Assembly (NCBI GenBank): GCA_902580275.1
Contig: CACHJZ010000007.1
Location: 1 to 64,000, forward strand
Direction of reading: 5' to 3'
Length of the DNA stretch: 64,000 nucleotides
From: an uncultured Pelagibacteraceae bacterium
GTDB lineage: Bacteria > Pseudomonadota > Alphaproteobacteria > Pelagibacterales > Pelagibacteraceae
The position numbers and the translations under genes are program-made. Under the pieces are notes generated by a model. That model was not told the origin of the DNA, searched no databases, and saw nothing but the letters and a program-made list of their open reading frames with translations. Of this stretch, positions 41,064 to 51,600 are shown in pieces; within the stretch, counting starts at the first letter, position 1, and every line of letters begins with the position of its first letter.

Positions 41064-41580
41064 ATTTTATTTTTTTAATTTTTTCATCAACAATTTTAAG
41101 AATATCATCAGTAATATCTAATTCTTTTTTACCCATAATAATATTTTTTTTTTGCACAATTATAGCGATATTATTTTTCGCCGCGTAATCTCCTAATATT
41201 GGTTTAATCTTTTGTGAAAACTCTGCGCTGGCTTGAACTCTTTTCTTTGTACTTTCTTGAATAACATTTTGTCTTTTAGCTCTGTATTCAGAAATTTCTT
41301 TTTTTAAATTTTCAAGTTTTGATTTAAACTCATTTTCACTTAACACGTTTTTTTTTGAAATAAGATCTTGCTCCTGTTTTATTAAATCATCCTCAATATT
41401 TTTAAATTTATTTATATTTTTTTCATTTGATTTCGCAATTTTATTCATTATTTGTTTACCAGCTTTTGAAGCTTTCATTATTTTTTCCATATTAATATAA
41501 ACTATTTGTTCTGCATTTATTTTTTCAGAAATAAAAATAAATAATAAAGAAATTATTATTATTAATTTATATGATTTCAT
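41056..41580 (-). CDS. OmpH/Skp-family periplasmic chaperone
   Basis: Signal peptide, IVYINMEKIMKASKAGKQ, coiled coil; between bamA and fabZ. Confidence 0.85.
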   Translation of the reverse strand: MKSYKLIIIISLLFIFISEKINAEQIVYINMEKIMKASKAGKQIMNKIAKSNEKNINKFKNIEDDLIKQEQDLISKKNVLSENEFKSKLENLKKEISEYRAKRQNVIQESTKKRVQASAEFSQKIKPILGDYAAKNNIAIIVQKKNIIMGKKELDITDDILKIVDEKIKKIKFD

Positions 41581-43808
41581 TAGAAGGTTGTGCCGATATT
41601 AAATCTTACAGTTTCAGTTCTATCAGTGTCAGCTTTAGATATTGGCTGAGCGATTGAAAAATTTAATGGTCCAATGATAGTAAACCAATCAACACTAAGA
41701 CCAACTGATGACCTTAAACTAGAATTATCAAGAGTACTGTCGTAATCAACGCCCCATACATTTGCAGCATCAAAAAATAATTGAAAATCCACCGTCTCCA
41801 AATTTGCACCAAATTCTGGGAGAGTTGTAGATGCGTTAAGCACCGCTGTATAATTTCCACCAATATAATCTCCAGAGTCCTTAGGGCCTATTTTACCTGA
41901 TTCAAATCCTCTGAGTTTTTTTGATGGTATGTACAATCTTTTTGAAATTCTAACATCGTCATCACCAATAGAATTTATCGCAGATCCTTGTACGGATAAT
42001 CTTGTTATCATGTCTGATATCTGATTGAATGTTGTAAATTCATAACTATTATAAAACGCTGAGTCTTCTGATACAATTGGAATTGACTGGCTAAACCTAC
42101 TCCTATAACCTGATGAGGTTTGAAATCTCTGGTTTCTTTTATCCAAGTCTAAAAAGTATGAAAAAGAAGTATCAAAATATTCTCCTTCTTGTTTTTTTAA
42201 ATTAGCAGTTGCAGATTGATTTGTGTCTAACTTTTCGTAAAATGCTCTAATTTTTGGTGAAAATATAACATCATCATATTGTTCCCATGCTGAACCAATA
42301 GCAAAACCTGTTTTCCCTGTCTCATAACCATAATCCGTTAATCTATCAGTTACACTACTTTCTATGGAAGCAATAAGCGTTTTGTCTGAATAATTCCAAT
42401 TTGGGTTTACAATTGAAAAAGCACCTTTAATTGTCTCGTCATTTATTCTTAAATTTGTGTCTAATGAAATATTCTTTCCAATAAAATTATTTTCTTTTAC
42501 ACCAAAACCAATAGTACTACCTTGTGTACCAGCTCCAGCTGAGGCAAATATTTCACCTGTAGGTTTTTCTGTAATAGTAATATTTAGTGCTTTTTTATCT
42601 TTATCCTCTGAAACAAGTTCATACTCAACATTTCCAAAAATATTTAAAGCTTTTAGATTATTTATAGATTTTATAAGAAGTAATTCATTAAAAGGGTCTC
42701 CTTCATCTACCTCCAGATTATCTCTTATTACTTTTTCCTCTGTAATATTATTGCCAAAAACATTTACTTTTGTAAGATATCTTTTTTCAAATTCTTTAAT
42801 AATAAAAGTTAATTCTAATTCATTATTATTGATAATTTTTTCATTAAAGGAGGCATTTATAAATTCATAATCATTTCTATAAGTAAGCTTATCAACCTCT
42901 TTTGCAATCTTATTTAATTTATTTAAAGAATATATGTTACCTTCTAATTTTTTAAGTTTTTCTTTAATTTTGACAAAGTCATTTTCATTATAATCTTCTG
43001 GTAATACTAAAGAGCTTTTTTTAATTATGAACTTTGGACCAGCATTAATATTATACTGCAATTTAAAATAATTATTTTCTGTTAATTCCACATTACTGTC
43101 GTTAATTAAAACTTGATAATGTCCTTTATTAAGATAATAATTTTTTAAAAGTCTTTTGTCTAGTTTGATATTTTCAGGATTTATAAATTTTCTATTGGTT
43201 ATAAATTTCCAGAATCTATTCTCTTCACTTATAATTATGTTTCTAAGTAATCTATCTTTGTAATATTTGTCACCTGTAAATTCTATTGTTTTAATGAAAG
43301 CTTTTTCACCTAAATCAACTTCAAAAACTAAATTTACAGTATTATTTGAATTATTAATAACCTTGTCTGTTACATTAGAAAAATAATATCCTGAATTTTT
43401 TAAAATTTTTTGTATTCTTTCAACATCAGCCTTTACAAAATTCTCTACAAAAGGATTTTTATCTTTTAATAATAATTGTTTTTTTAAAATATCAACTAAC
43501 TCAGTTTTTTTAATACCTTCAATTTTAATTTCTTGAATTATTTTATTTTCATTAACATTGATTGTTAGGACACCGTCAGCTAGATTTAAAGATAAATCAG
43601 AAAAAAAGTTAGTTTCATATAAATCTTTTATAATTTGATTTAAATCATTTGGGTTATAGTCTTTTCCTAATTCTATATTCGAAAAAACTAATATTGTTTC
43701 TTTAGTAATTCTATTATTATTTTTAATTTCAACTTTATTAATTATTTCTGAGTAACATTTTGATGCTAAAAAAAAAGTAATTAAAATAATATTTAAAAAT
43801 TTATACAT
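41580..43808 (-). CDS. bamA: Outer membrane assembly factor BamA
   Basis: POTRA repeats followed by an Omp85 barrel; SKRLYIPSKKLRGFESGKIGP. Confidence 0.94.
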   Translation of the reverse strand: MYKFLNIILITFFLASKCYSEIINKVEIKNNNRITKETILVFSNIELGKDYNPNDLNQIIKDLYETNFFSDLSLNLADGVLTINVNENKIIQEIKIEGIKKTELVDILKKQLLLKDKNPFVENFVKADVERIQKILKNSGYYFSNVTDKVINNSNNTVNLVFEVDLGEKAFIKTIEFTGDKYYKDRLLRNIIISEENRFWKFITNRKFINPENIKLDKRLLKNYYLNKGHYQVLINDSNVELTENNYFKLQYNINAGPKFIIKKSSLVLPEDYNENDFVKIKEKLKKLEGNIYSLNKLNKIAKEVDKLTYRNDYEFINASFNEKIINNNELELTFIIKEFEKRYLTKVNVFGNNITEEKVIRDNLEVDEGDPFNELLLIKSINNLKALNIFGNVEYELVSEDKDKKALNITITEKPTGEIFASAGAGTQGSTIGFGVKENNFIGKNISLDTNLRINDETIKGAFSIVNPNWNYSDKTLIASIESSVTDRLTDYGYETGKTGFAIGSAWEQYDDVIFSPKIRAFYEKLDTNQSATANLKKQEGEYFDTSFSYFLDLDKRNQRFQTSSGYRSRFSQSIPIVSEDSAFYNSYEFTTFNQISDMITRLSVQGSAINSIGDDDVRISKRLYIPSKKLRGFESGKIGPKDSGDYIGGNYTAVLNASTTLPEFGANLETVDFQLFFDAANVWGVDYDSTLDNSSLRSSVGLSVDWFTIIGPLNFSIAQPISKADTDRTETVRFNIGTTF

Positions 43809-44976
43809 TGTCGTAGGATCTTACACATAAAGATCGTGTTTTCAATCTTACATATCTATTTAATTGTATAATTTGGGCTAAATTAGTAGGTTTTTTTGAT
43901 GCTAGTTTTTTAAATTCGTTTAATTTTAATATAGTAATAAGTTTCTCTGAAATACCCAAAAAACTAATTTTATTATTTAAGAAAAGTTCTACCAATTCAT
44001 CATTGGCGCTTACTAAAACAGTTTCTAAAAGACTATTATTGTTATATGAAAATAATTTAATTACCTTTAACGAAGGAAATTGTTTATCACTTATAGGTTT
44101 AAAGTTTAAGTTATTTAATTTTTTAATATTAAGCTCATGTGAAAAAATAGATTTGGTTTGATTCAGGAATAAAGAATTAAATATTGGAATTTTCATATCG
44201 GTATCATGAATTAAAATTTTAGTTAAACCATTTTTAAATTTGACTATCGCATGAACATAAGAATCTGGATGTGAAAGAATTTTAATCTTTCTTATATTTA
44301 TATTAAATATTTTTTTTGCCTCAATAATTTCAAATACTTTATTTACCATCGTGGCTGAATCTACAGAAATTTTTTTTCCCATATTCCATTTTGGATGTTT
44401 AATTGCATGTTTCGGTTTTATACTTTTCAAAATTTTCTTATTTGTATTTAAAAAAGGTCCTCCAGAGGCTGTTATGAAAATTTCATCAATTTGATTAAAT
44501 TTATTATTACATAAAGACCATATTGAAAAATGCTCTGAGTCTATTGGAATAAATTTTGTCTTATTTTTTTTGAGCTCATAATTGATTAAATTCCAGCCAC
44601 AAATAATTGACTCTTTGTTAGCAATTGCAATTAATTTTGTAAATTTTATTATCTCTATTGTAGGTTGTAATCCTTCAAAACCGCTGATTGAACTCATTAC
44701 ATAATCTATCTTTTTTCGAAAAATTTTTTTAAAGCAATCATAATTATTAAAAATTTTGATTTTTTTTTCCTTTTTTTTTAAATATTCAAATTTTTTTTTA
44801 TTTGTAATAATTATATATTTTGGTCTAAAAACTTTTACTTGCTTTAATATTTCAACAATATTCTCATTAGTGGAAAGCAAAAAGACATTAAATTGTTTTT
44901 TATTTTTTTTTATAATTTCAAGCGTTTGTTTACCAATTGAGCCTGTAGATCCAAGAATTGCAATATTTCTTTTCAT
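43801..44976 (-). CDS. dxr: 1-deoxy-D-xylulose 5-phosphate reductoisomerase
   Basis: NIAILGSTGSIGKQTLEII, ANKESIICGW, PIDSEHFSIW, ITASGGPF. Confidence 0.95.
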   Translation of the reverse strand: MKRNIAILGSTGSIGKQTLEIIKKNKKQFNVFLLSTNENIVEILKQVKVFRPKYIIITNKKKFEYLKKKEKKIKIFNNYDCFKKIFRKKIDYVMSSISGFEGLQPTIEIIKFTKLIAIANKESIICGWNLINYELKKNKTKFIPIDSEHFSIWSLCNNKFNQIDEIFITASGGPFLNTNKKILKSIKPKHAIKHPKWNMGKKISVDSATMVNKVFEIIEAKKIFNINIRKIKILSHPDSYVHAIVKFKNGLTKILIHDTDMKIPIFNSLFLNQTKSIFSHELNIKKLNNLNFKPISDKQFPSLKVIKLFSYNNNSLLETVLVSANDELVELFLNNKISFLGISEKLITILKLNEFKKLASKKPTNLAQIIQLNRYVRLKTRSLCVRSYDNV

Positions 44977-45644
44977 AAATGTAAAATTTTTAAAATTAAA
45001 TAAGATGATGGATATGCAAAAATCATTCCATCTATTCTATCAAGTAATCCACCATGGCCAGGAATAATTTTTCCAGTATTTTTAATTTTATTTTTTCTTT
45101 TAAAATAAGAAATAATAATGTCTCCTAATTGACTTATTGTTGAAATAATTATTATAAATAAAAAAATAAAAATATTAATTTTTTGATCTGATAAATTAAA
45201 AATTATTGAAGTTTTTTGAGTAAAATTTGAATAGTTTAAAAATACAAACACAAAAATTGTTGAACAAAAATATCCACCTAAAGCACCAGCATATGTTTTT
45301 TTTGGACTTATTTTAGTCAATTTTGGTCCCCTAAATAACTTTCCAAATATATATCCCCCAATATCTGTTGAAACACATATCAACAAAATTAAAATAAAGT
45401 ATAGGTAATCTCCATTGAGCTGATTTCTTAAACAGTATACTGTATAAAAAGATAGGATTAAAAAGAAAATACCAGATATTTTATATATATTTTTTTTTGA
45501 TAACTGAAGCCATTCATAAGCCGATATAATAAATAAAATTAAAATAAAAAAATTAAAATAGTGTGATCCATTTATTATAAAAAAAAATGATAAAGGAACA
45601 AGTACTAATGTGCTTAGCAATCTTTTAAAAAATTCTTCACTCAT
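44973..45644 (-). CDS. cdsA: Phosphatidate cytidylyltransferase
   Basis: C-terminal SQLGDIIISYFKRKNKIKNTGKIIPGHGGLLDRIDGMIFA signature. Confidence 0.94.
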   Translation of the reverse strand: MSEEFFKRLLSTLVLVPLSFFFIINGSHYFNFFILILFIISAYEWLQLSKKNIYKISGIFFLILSFYTVYCLRNQLNGDYLYFILILLICVSTDIGGYIFGKLFRGPKLTKISPKKTYAGALGGYFCSTIFVFVFLNYSNFTQKTSIIFNLSDQKINIFIFLFIIIISTISQLGDIIISYFKRKNKIKNTGKIIPGHGGLLDRIDGMIFAYPSSYLILKILHL

Positions 45645-46318
45645 TAAATTTTTCCAAAGTTCCTTTTTATTTTTTTGAATTTATTTAATATTTTATTATA
45701 ATCTTTCTCATTAAAGTCTGGCCATAATTTTTTTTCAAAATAAATTTCTGAATAAGCTAATTGCCACAATAAAAAATTACTCAATCTTTTGGTATTACCA
45801 GTTCTAATAAGCATATCTGGGTCTGGTATATTTTTTGTCAACAAATATTTATTCATGTTTTTTAAATTTATTTTATCATTATTTTTACAAAGATTTTTAA
45901 AGGCATTTACTATTTCAAATTTAGAGCCATAATTTAAAGCTAAGTTAATTTGTAATTTTTTGTTTTTAAACGTCTTTTTTTCAGATAATTCGAGTAGTTT
46001 GTTTAATTTTTTTGAAAATTTTTTAAAGCCAATTATTTTTAATCTTATATTTTGTTTATTTAAATCATCAATTTTACTTTTCAAAAAAACTTCTAATAAA
46101 TCGAATAAATAATTAATTTCTTTTTTAGGTCTTTTCCAATTTTCTGTTGAAAAAGCATATAATGTTAAATATTTAATTTTATTTTTAATTGTTTCTTTGA
46201 TAATCTTCTCGACAGTCTTTAAACCTTCTTTGTGTCCTGCATTACGTGAATTCTTATGTTTTAACCCCCATCTGCCATTACCATCCATTATAATGGCTAC
46301 GTGATTAATTGGGTTCAT
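45644..46318 (-). CDS. uppS: Undecaprenyl diphosphate synthase
   Basis: HVAIIMDGNGRWG, YAFSTENWKRP, PDPDMLIRTGNTKRLSNFLLWQLAYSE. Confidence 0.95.
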   Translation of the reverse strand: MNPINHVAIIMDGNGRWGLKHKNSRNAGHKEGLKTVEKIIKETIKNKIKYLTLYAFSTENWKRPKKEINYLFDLLEVFLKSKIDDLNKQNIRLKIIGFKKFSKKLNKLLELSEKKTFKNKKLQINLALNYGSKFEIVNAFKNLCKNNDKINLKNMNKYLLTKNIPDPDMLIRTGNTKRLSNFLLWQLAYSEIYFEKKLWPDFNEKDYNKILNKFKKIKRNFGKI

Positions 46319-46866
46319 ATCGTCATTATTTCTTTTTCTTTTGAAACAACTTTTTCATCTATAATTTTAATATGTTTGTCTGTAAAATTTTGGACTTCTT
46401 TCTCAAATTTTTTTTCATCGTCCTCTGATATTTCTTTACTTTTTAATAAATTTTTTAATTGATCATTTGCTTCTCTTCTAATATTTCTTATTGAAATCTT
46501 ACATTTCTCTCCCATAGTTTTAATCATCTTTTTCATTTCATTTCTTCTCTCTTCACTTAGATCTGGAATTGGCAGTCGAATTAATTGTCCATCTATCATA
46601 GGGTTGAGGCCTAGCTCGGATTTTTTAATGGAAGAATCAATTAAAGGAACATTATTTAAATCCCAAACTTGGATATTTATCGTTCTTGGCTCAGGTGTTG
46701 AGATTGTTCCTAGTTGATTTATTGGCATTTTTTGCCCGTAGACATCTACTTTAACTAGATCAAGCATATTTGAATTTGCTCTCCCTGTGCGTAAAGTATT
46801 GAGCTCTGTATTAAAAACCTCAATTGTTTTATTCATTTTTTGATTGAAACTTTCAATTTTAAACAT
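46315..46866 (-). CDS. frr: Ribosome recycling factor
   Basis: LRTGRANSNMLD, IRNIRREANDQLK. Confidence 0.95.
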   Translation of the reverse strand: MFKIESFNQKMNKTIEVFNTELNTLRTGRANSNMLDLVKVDVYGQKMPINQLGTISTPEPRTINIQVWDLNNVPLIDSSIKKSELGLNPMIDGQLIRLPIPDLSEERRNEMKKMIKTMGEKCKISIRNIRREANDQLKNLLKSKEISEDDEKKFEKEVQNFTDKHIKIIDEKVVSKEKEIMTI

Positions 46867-47718
46867 TTACTCTCCAATTTTTAATCTAAAAAAATTGATT
46901 ATTTTTAAATCAACTATATTTAATTCTTTGATAATATCTTTCACTTTTTTTTTGGGGTCTATAACCCAAGCTTGATTTAGTAAACTATTTTCTTCTTTAA
47001 ATTTATTTAATTTGCCGGCGCTTATTTTTTTTATGATCTCCTCTGGCTTTCCTGAGTTTTTTAATTCTTCATTTATTAATAATTCTTCTTTTTGTATTAT
47101 TTCTTTGTCTATATCCTCTAAATTGATTGCTAATGGGTTTGAGGCAGCGACATGCATTGCTAATTGTTTTCCAAAAGTCTTCACTTTATCATTATTCTCT
47201 TTTGAACTTAAAGATACAACAACTCCTAATTTTGATAAATTATCCTTAATAACTGAATGTAAATAGCTAAAATTCAAATTACTGTCATTTTTTAGAGTTT
47301 TAGATCTTCCTAAGGTTATTTTTTCACCAATTTTGGCGATTATTGCTATTAGATTTTCATCTACTGTTTGGTTGTTTTTCATTTTAGTTCTTTTTATCAA
47401 TTCGATATCAGATTTGCATTTGTAATTAATCTCACTTAATTCTTGAGCAAATTTAATAAAATCATTATTTTTAGCAACAAAGTCGGTTTCACAATTTAAT
47501 TCAATAATTGACGTCGAACTTTCATTTCCAGATAAAGCAATAACACCTTCTTTAGCTTCTCTTGACATTTTTTTTGATGCTTTAGAAATTCCCTTTACTC
47601 TCAAAATTTCAGACGCTTTTTCAATATTACCAGCTGCCTCTTCTAAAGCTGCACCACAATCCTTGAAACCAGCACCTGTACTTTGTCTAAGTTGTTTAAT
47701 TTTATTTAAATCATTCAT
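46867..47718 (-). CDS. tsf: Elongation factor Ts
   Basis: [44 protein letters not shown]. Confidence 0.95.
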   Translation of the reverse strand: MNDLNKIKQLRQSTGAGFKDCGAALEEAAGNIEKASEILRVKGISKASKKMSREAKEGVIALSGNESSTSIIELNCETDFVAKNNDFIKFAQELSEINYKCKSDIELIKRTKMKNNQTVDENLIAIIAKIGEKITLGRSKTLKNDSNLNFSYLHSVIKDNLSKLGVVVSLSSKENNDKVKTFGKQLAMHVAASNPLAINLEDIDKEIIQKEELLINEELKNSGKPEEIIKKISAGKLNKFKEENSLLNQAWVIDPKKKVKDIIKELNIVDLKIINFFRLKIGE

Positions 47719-47740
47719 GTGTAATTATTTTAAAATAAGA

Positions 47741-48484
47741 TTAATTTACAGAGCTCTTTTCGTTCTTTTTGTCTTTCGCATTTTCAGATGTATCAGAGGC
47801 CTCTTTTTGAGCATTATCTATAGTTTGTTTAATAAGATTACAATATAGATCTATTGATCTTCTTGCATCGTCATTTCCAGGAACAGGAAAATCAATGCCA
47901 TCTGGATTAGAATTAGTATCTAATATAGCTATAATTGGAATATTTAATTTAATTGCTTCTTTAATTGCTAATGATTCATAATTTGTATCAATTATAAAGA
48001 CTAGATCAGGTATTTTTTTCATCTTACTTATACCACCTAAGGATCTTTGCAATTTATCTCTCTGTATACTCATTTTTAAAAGTTCTTTTTTTGTAAATCC
48101 TCGATTTTCTGAAATTAAATCAAGATTGATTTTTTCTAATTTTTTAATTGAATTTGATATAGTTCCCCAATTTGTTAACATTCCTCCAAGCCATCTATAA
48201 TTTACATAATACTGATTAGTATCTTTGGCTAAATCACTTATAGCTTCTGATGCCTGTTTTTTAGTAGAAATAAATAAAATTTTACCATTATTTTTAATTG
48301 TCTGAAATATTTTTTCCATAGCTGAATTAATAAGTTCAAGCGTTTGGGTTAAGTCAATGATATGTATTGAGTCTCGTTTTCCAAAAATATATTTTTTCAT
48401 TTTGGGATTCCATCTCAAAGTTTTATGTCCAAGATGTACTCCGGCTTCCAATAATTGCTGTATTGTAACAGTAGGTATTTTCAT
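47741..48484 (-). CDS. rpsB: 30S ribosomal protein S2
   Basis: LLEAGVHLGHKTLRWNPKMKKYIFGKR, RWLGGMLTNW. Confidence 0.97.
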   Translation of the reverse strand: MKIPTVTIQQLLEAGVHLGHKTLRWNPKMKKYIFGKRDSIHIIDLTQTLELINSAMEKIFQTIKNNGKILFISTKKQASEAISDLAKDTNQYYVNYRWLGGMLTNWGTISNSIKKLEKINLDLISENRGFTKKELLKMSIQRDKLQRSLGGISKMKKIPDLVFIIDTNYESLAIKEAIKLNIPIIAILDTNSNPDGIDFPVPGNDDARRSIDLYCNLIKQTIDNAQKEASDTSENAKDKKNEKSSVN

Positions 48485-48491
48485 AATTTTT

Positions 48492-48553
48492 TCCGGTTAA
48501 TCCACCATAACTATTTCCACTTAAGGACCGGAGGCATTTAACCATTAGTTATG
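48492..48553 (-). ncRNA. Candidate structured rpsB leader with crossing stems (possible pseudoknot)
   Basis: TAGTTATG/CATAACTA (8 bp) and TTAACC/GGTTAA (6 bp) cross; TCCGG/CCGGA alternative covers the GGA Shine-Dalgarno-like site. Confidence 0.5.
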
Positions 48554-48556
48554 TGC

Positions 48557-48578
48557 GTATTTACGAGATGGTATTTAC
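48557..48578. repeat. Two GTATTTAC direct repeats, 14-bp period, upstream of the rpsB leader
   Basis: GTATTTAC-GAGATG-GTATTTAC read directly. Confidence 0.4.
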
Positions 48579-48608
48579 ATCTTAATAGAAATATAAACAA
48601 GCATTTTT

Positions 48609-51600
48609 TTACGATATATTTGTATTAATACCCTGATTTTTAAGCAAATTTAGGTGGTTTCTGTCAAAATATCTTTTATTTTTTAAATTAAAAACAAGTT
48701 CTTTATTATCTGATACCACTTTTATTTTAATGTTAGTATTTCCTGGTTTAAATAAAATTTCATCAATTTTTTTCAAAGAATCATCATTTTCTACTGAAAT
48801 AATTACATTTCTTATAGGTTTATTTACAAGACTTTTAAGAGGTGAAACTTTTTTAACATTAAATTTTTTAATTCTATTAACACTATCAATGGTATTTTTA
48901 TTTAATGTTAGTATTAATGAGTTACCTTCTTTTAAAAATTCTCTATTGCTTTCAAGCAAGTCTGAAAATAAAAATTGTTCAAAAACTGATTGGCGGTCAC
49001 TAAATTTTATAATTGCGTAAGATTGGCCTTTTTGGGTCTTTTTTTCTTGTATCTTAAGTATTGTTGCGGCTACGCTCGCTTCATTTTTATTTATATCGTT
49101 ATAAAATTCACTAAAGTTTGTAATTTCATAATTATCTAAAATTTCTGAATACTCGTTCAATGGATGATCAGAAATAAAAAAACCTAGTGAGTCAAATTCT
49201 TTTGATAGTTTTTCATCAAATTTCCAGTCCTCTATTTTTTTATTAATATAATCTTGCTCTTCTTCTAGTTGGAATAAACCGATTTGATTTGTTATTTTAT
49301 TTTCGTACGAATTTTTGGATCTTATTATTAGTGATGGTATCGTGTCATTTACAGCTTTTCTATTGGAATTTAAACTATCAAACGCACCTGCTTTAACTAG
49401 CCCTTCTAATTGAAGTTTATTAATGTCCTTAGGGTTAATCCTATTTATAAATTCGTTTATAGATTTAAAATTCCCTCCTCTTTCTCTCTCTTTAACTATA
49501 TTAGAAACAGCCTCAAAGCCTACATTCTTAATTGCACCTAGTGCGTAATAGAAAATATTATTTTTTGATTTAAAATCAGGATAGCATTTATTTATATCTG
49601 GTCTTTGAATTTTAATATTCAGTCTCTTTAATTCTTCATAGAATTCACTTAATTTGTTATGGTTTGAAATATCCATAGTCATAGATGCTGAAAAGAATTC
49701 CTTTTGATAATAAGTTTTCAAATATGCTGTTTGATAAGCTATAATAGCATAGGCAGCAGCGTGGCTTTTGTTGAATCCGTACTCAGCAAAAGGTTCTATT
49801 TTTAAGAATATGCTTGCAGCAGTTTCTTTATTTATGCCATTTTTTACAGCACCATCTATAAATCTTATTTTCTGCTTTTCTAGTTCTTGTCTTTTTTTTT
49901 TACCCATTGCTCTTCTTAAAATATCAGCTTCACCAGCAGTAAAACCTGACAATTTTTGAGCAATTTGCATAACTTGTTCTTGATAAATTATTACTCCGTA
50001 TGTTGGTTTAAGTATATCTTCTAAAAGTGGATGTAAGTAATCTGGATCTTTTCTTCCGTGTTTGCAATCATTATATGTTGGAATATTTGCCATTGGGCCT
50101 GGTCTGTAAAGTGCTACTAAAGCAATAATATCCTCTAAGTGATTTGGTTTCATTTGAATTAGAGCTTCTTTCATTCCAGAGCTTTCCAGTTGAAATAACC
50201 CAACAGTGTGACCCTTAGATAATAAATCAAAAACTTTTTGATCATTGTAATTAATTTTTTTTATGTCAAACTTTTGGTTAGTTTCTTTGATAGTTTTGCA
50301 TGTATTATTTATGACCGTAAGTGTCTTTAGTCCTAAAAAATCAAATTTTATTAAGCCGGCATTTTCAGCTGAATACATATCAAATTGTGTTGAGGGAAGA
50401 AGAAGGTTCGATGAATGGTCTTTATAAAGTGGAACTGTATCAGTTAATTTTTTATCAGCTATTACAACACCCGCAGCATGAGTTGCAAAGTTTCTATTTA
50501 ATCCTTCTAATTTTAAAGATAATTCAATCATTTTCTTAACTCTCGTATCATCTTTAATCAATTTTTGAAGCCTAGGCTCATTGTTAATGCATTCAGTCAA
50601 GCTTTGTGGTCTTGATGGATCAAACGGGATCATTTTTGAAATACCATCTACAAAACCATAAGAAAAACCTAACACTCTTCCAACATCCCTTATTACCATT
50701 CTAGCTTTTAATTTTCCAAAAGTTATTATGTGAGCTACGCTATCTCTATATTTATTGTTTAAATAATCAAAAACTAAATCTCTTTTTTCTTCACAAAAGT
50801 CTATATCGAAGTCAGGCATTGAAATTCTATCAGGATTTAAAAATCTTTCAAAAATTAAATTAAATTTAATTGGATCAATATCCGTTATTTCTAAACACCA
50901 TGCTACAAGAGAGCCAGCACCTGATCCTCTTCCTGGTCCTACTGGTATATTTTTGCTTTTTGCCCATTTGATATAATCTGAAACTATTAGAAAATAGCTT
51001 GAATATTTCATTTTAATTATGATACTTAATTCGTGATCAAGACGTTCTAAATATTTTTGATAATTATCGTTATTTTTAATATCTTTTTCATTACAATTAA
51101 ATGTTTCTAAAAATTTTTTATTTAGTCCTTTTTTAGATTCATCAAACAAAATATTGTCTGGGTCTAAACCTCTATCTGATCCGATATTAGGGAGAACGGG
51201 GTTAGATGCCTGTGGTCTAAAATTTATTTTATAGACTAAATTGAAATTATTCTCTAAAGCTTCAGGTATATCGGAGAATAATTTATTTAACTCATTGTCA
51301 CTTTTTAAGTAGTGTTGGTCTGAAAGTTTTTTTCTATTTACATCATTGATATTTGTTTTACTACCTATGCACATTAAAGCATCATGCGCTTCATACATAT
51401 CTTTATTAATATAGAACACCTCCTGTGTTGCAATGATAGGGATCTGTAATTTATGAGACAGGTCAAGATTTAAATTTTCAAGATTTTTTTCATTTAGATC
51501 ATTATGTCTTTGTATTTCTATATAAAAGTCATTTCCAAATTTTTTTTTCAAATTGTTATAGAGGTTTTTGATCTCTAAAATTTTATCTTTTTCGAATAAT

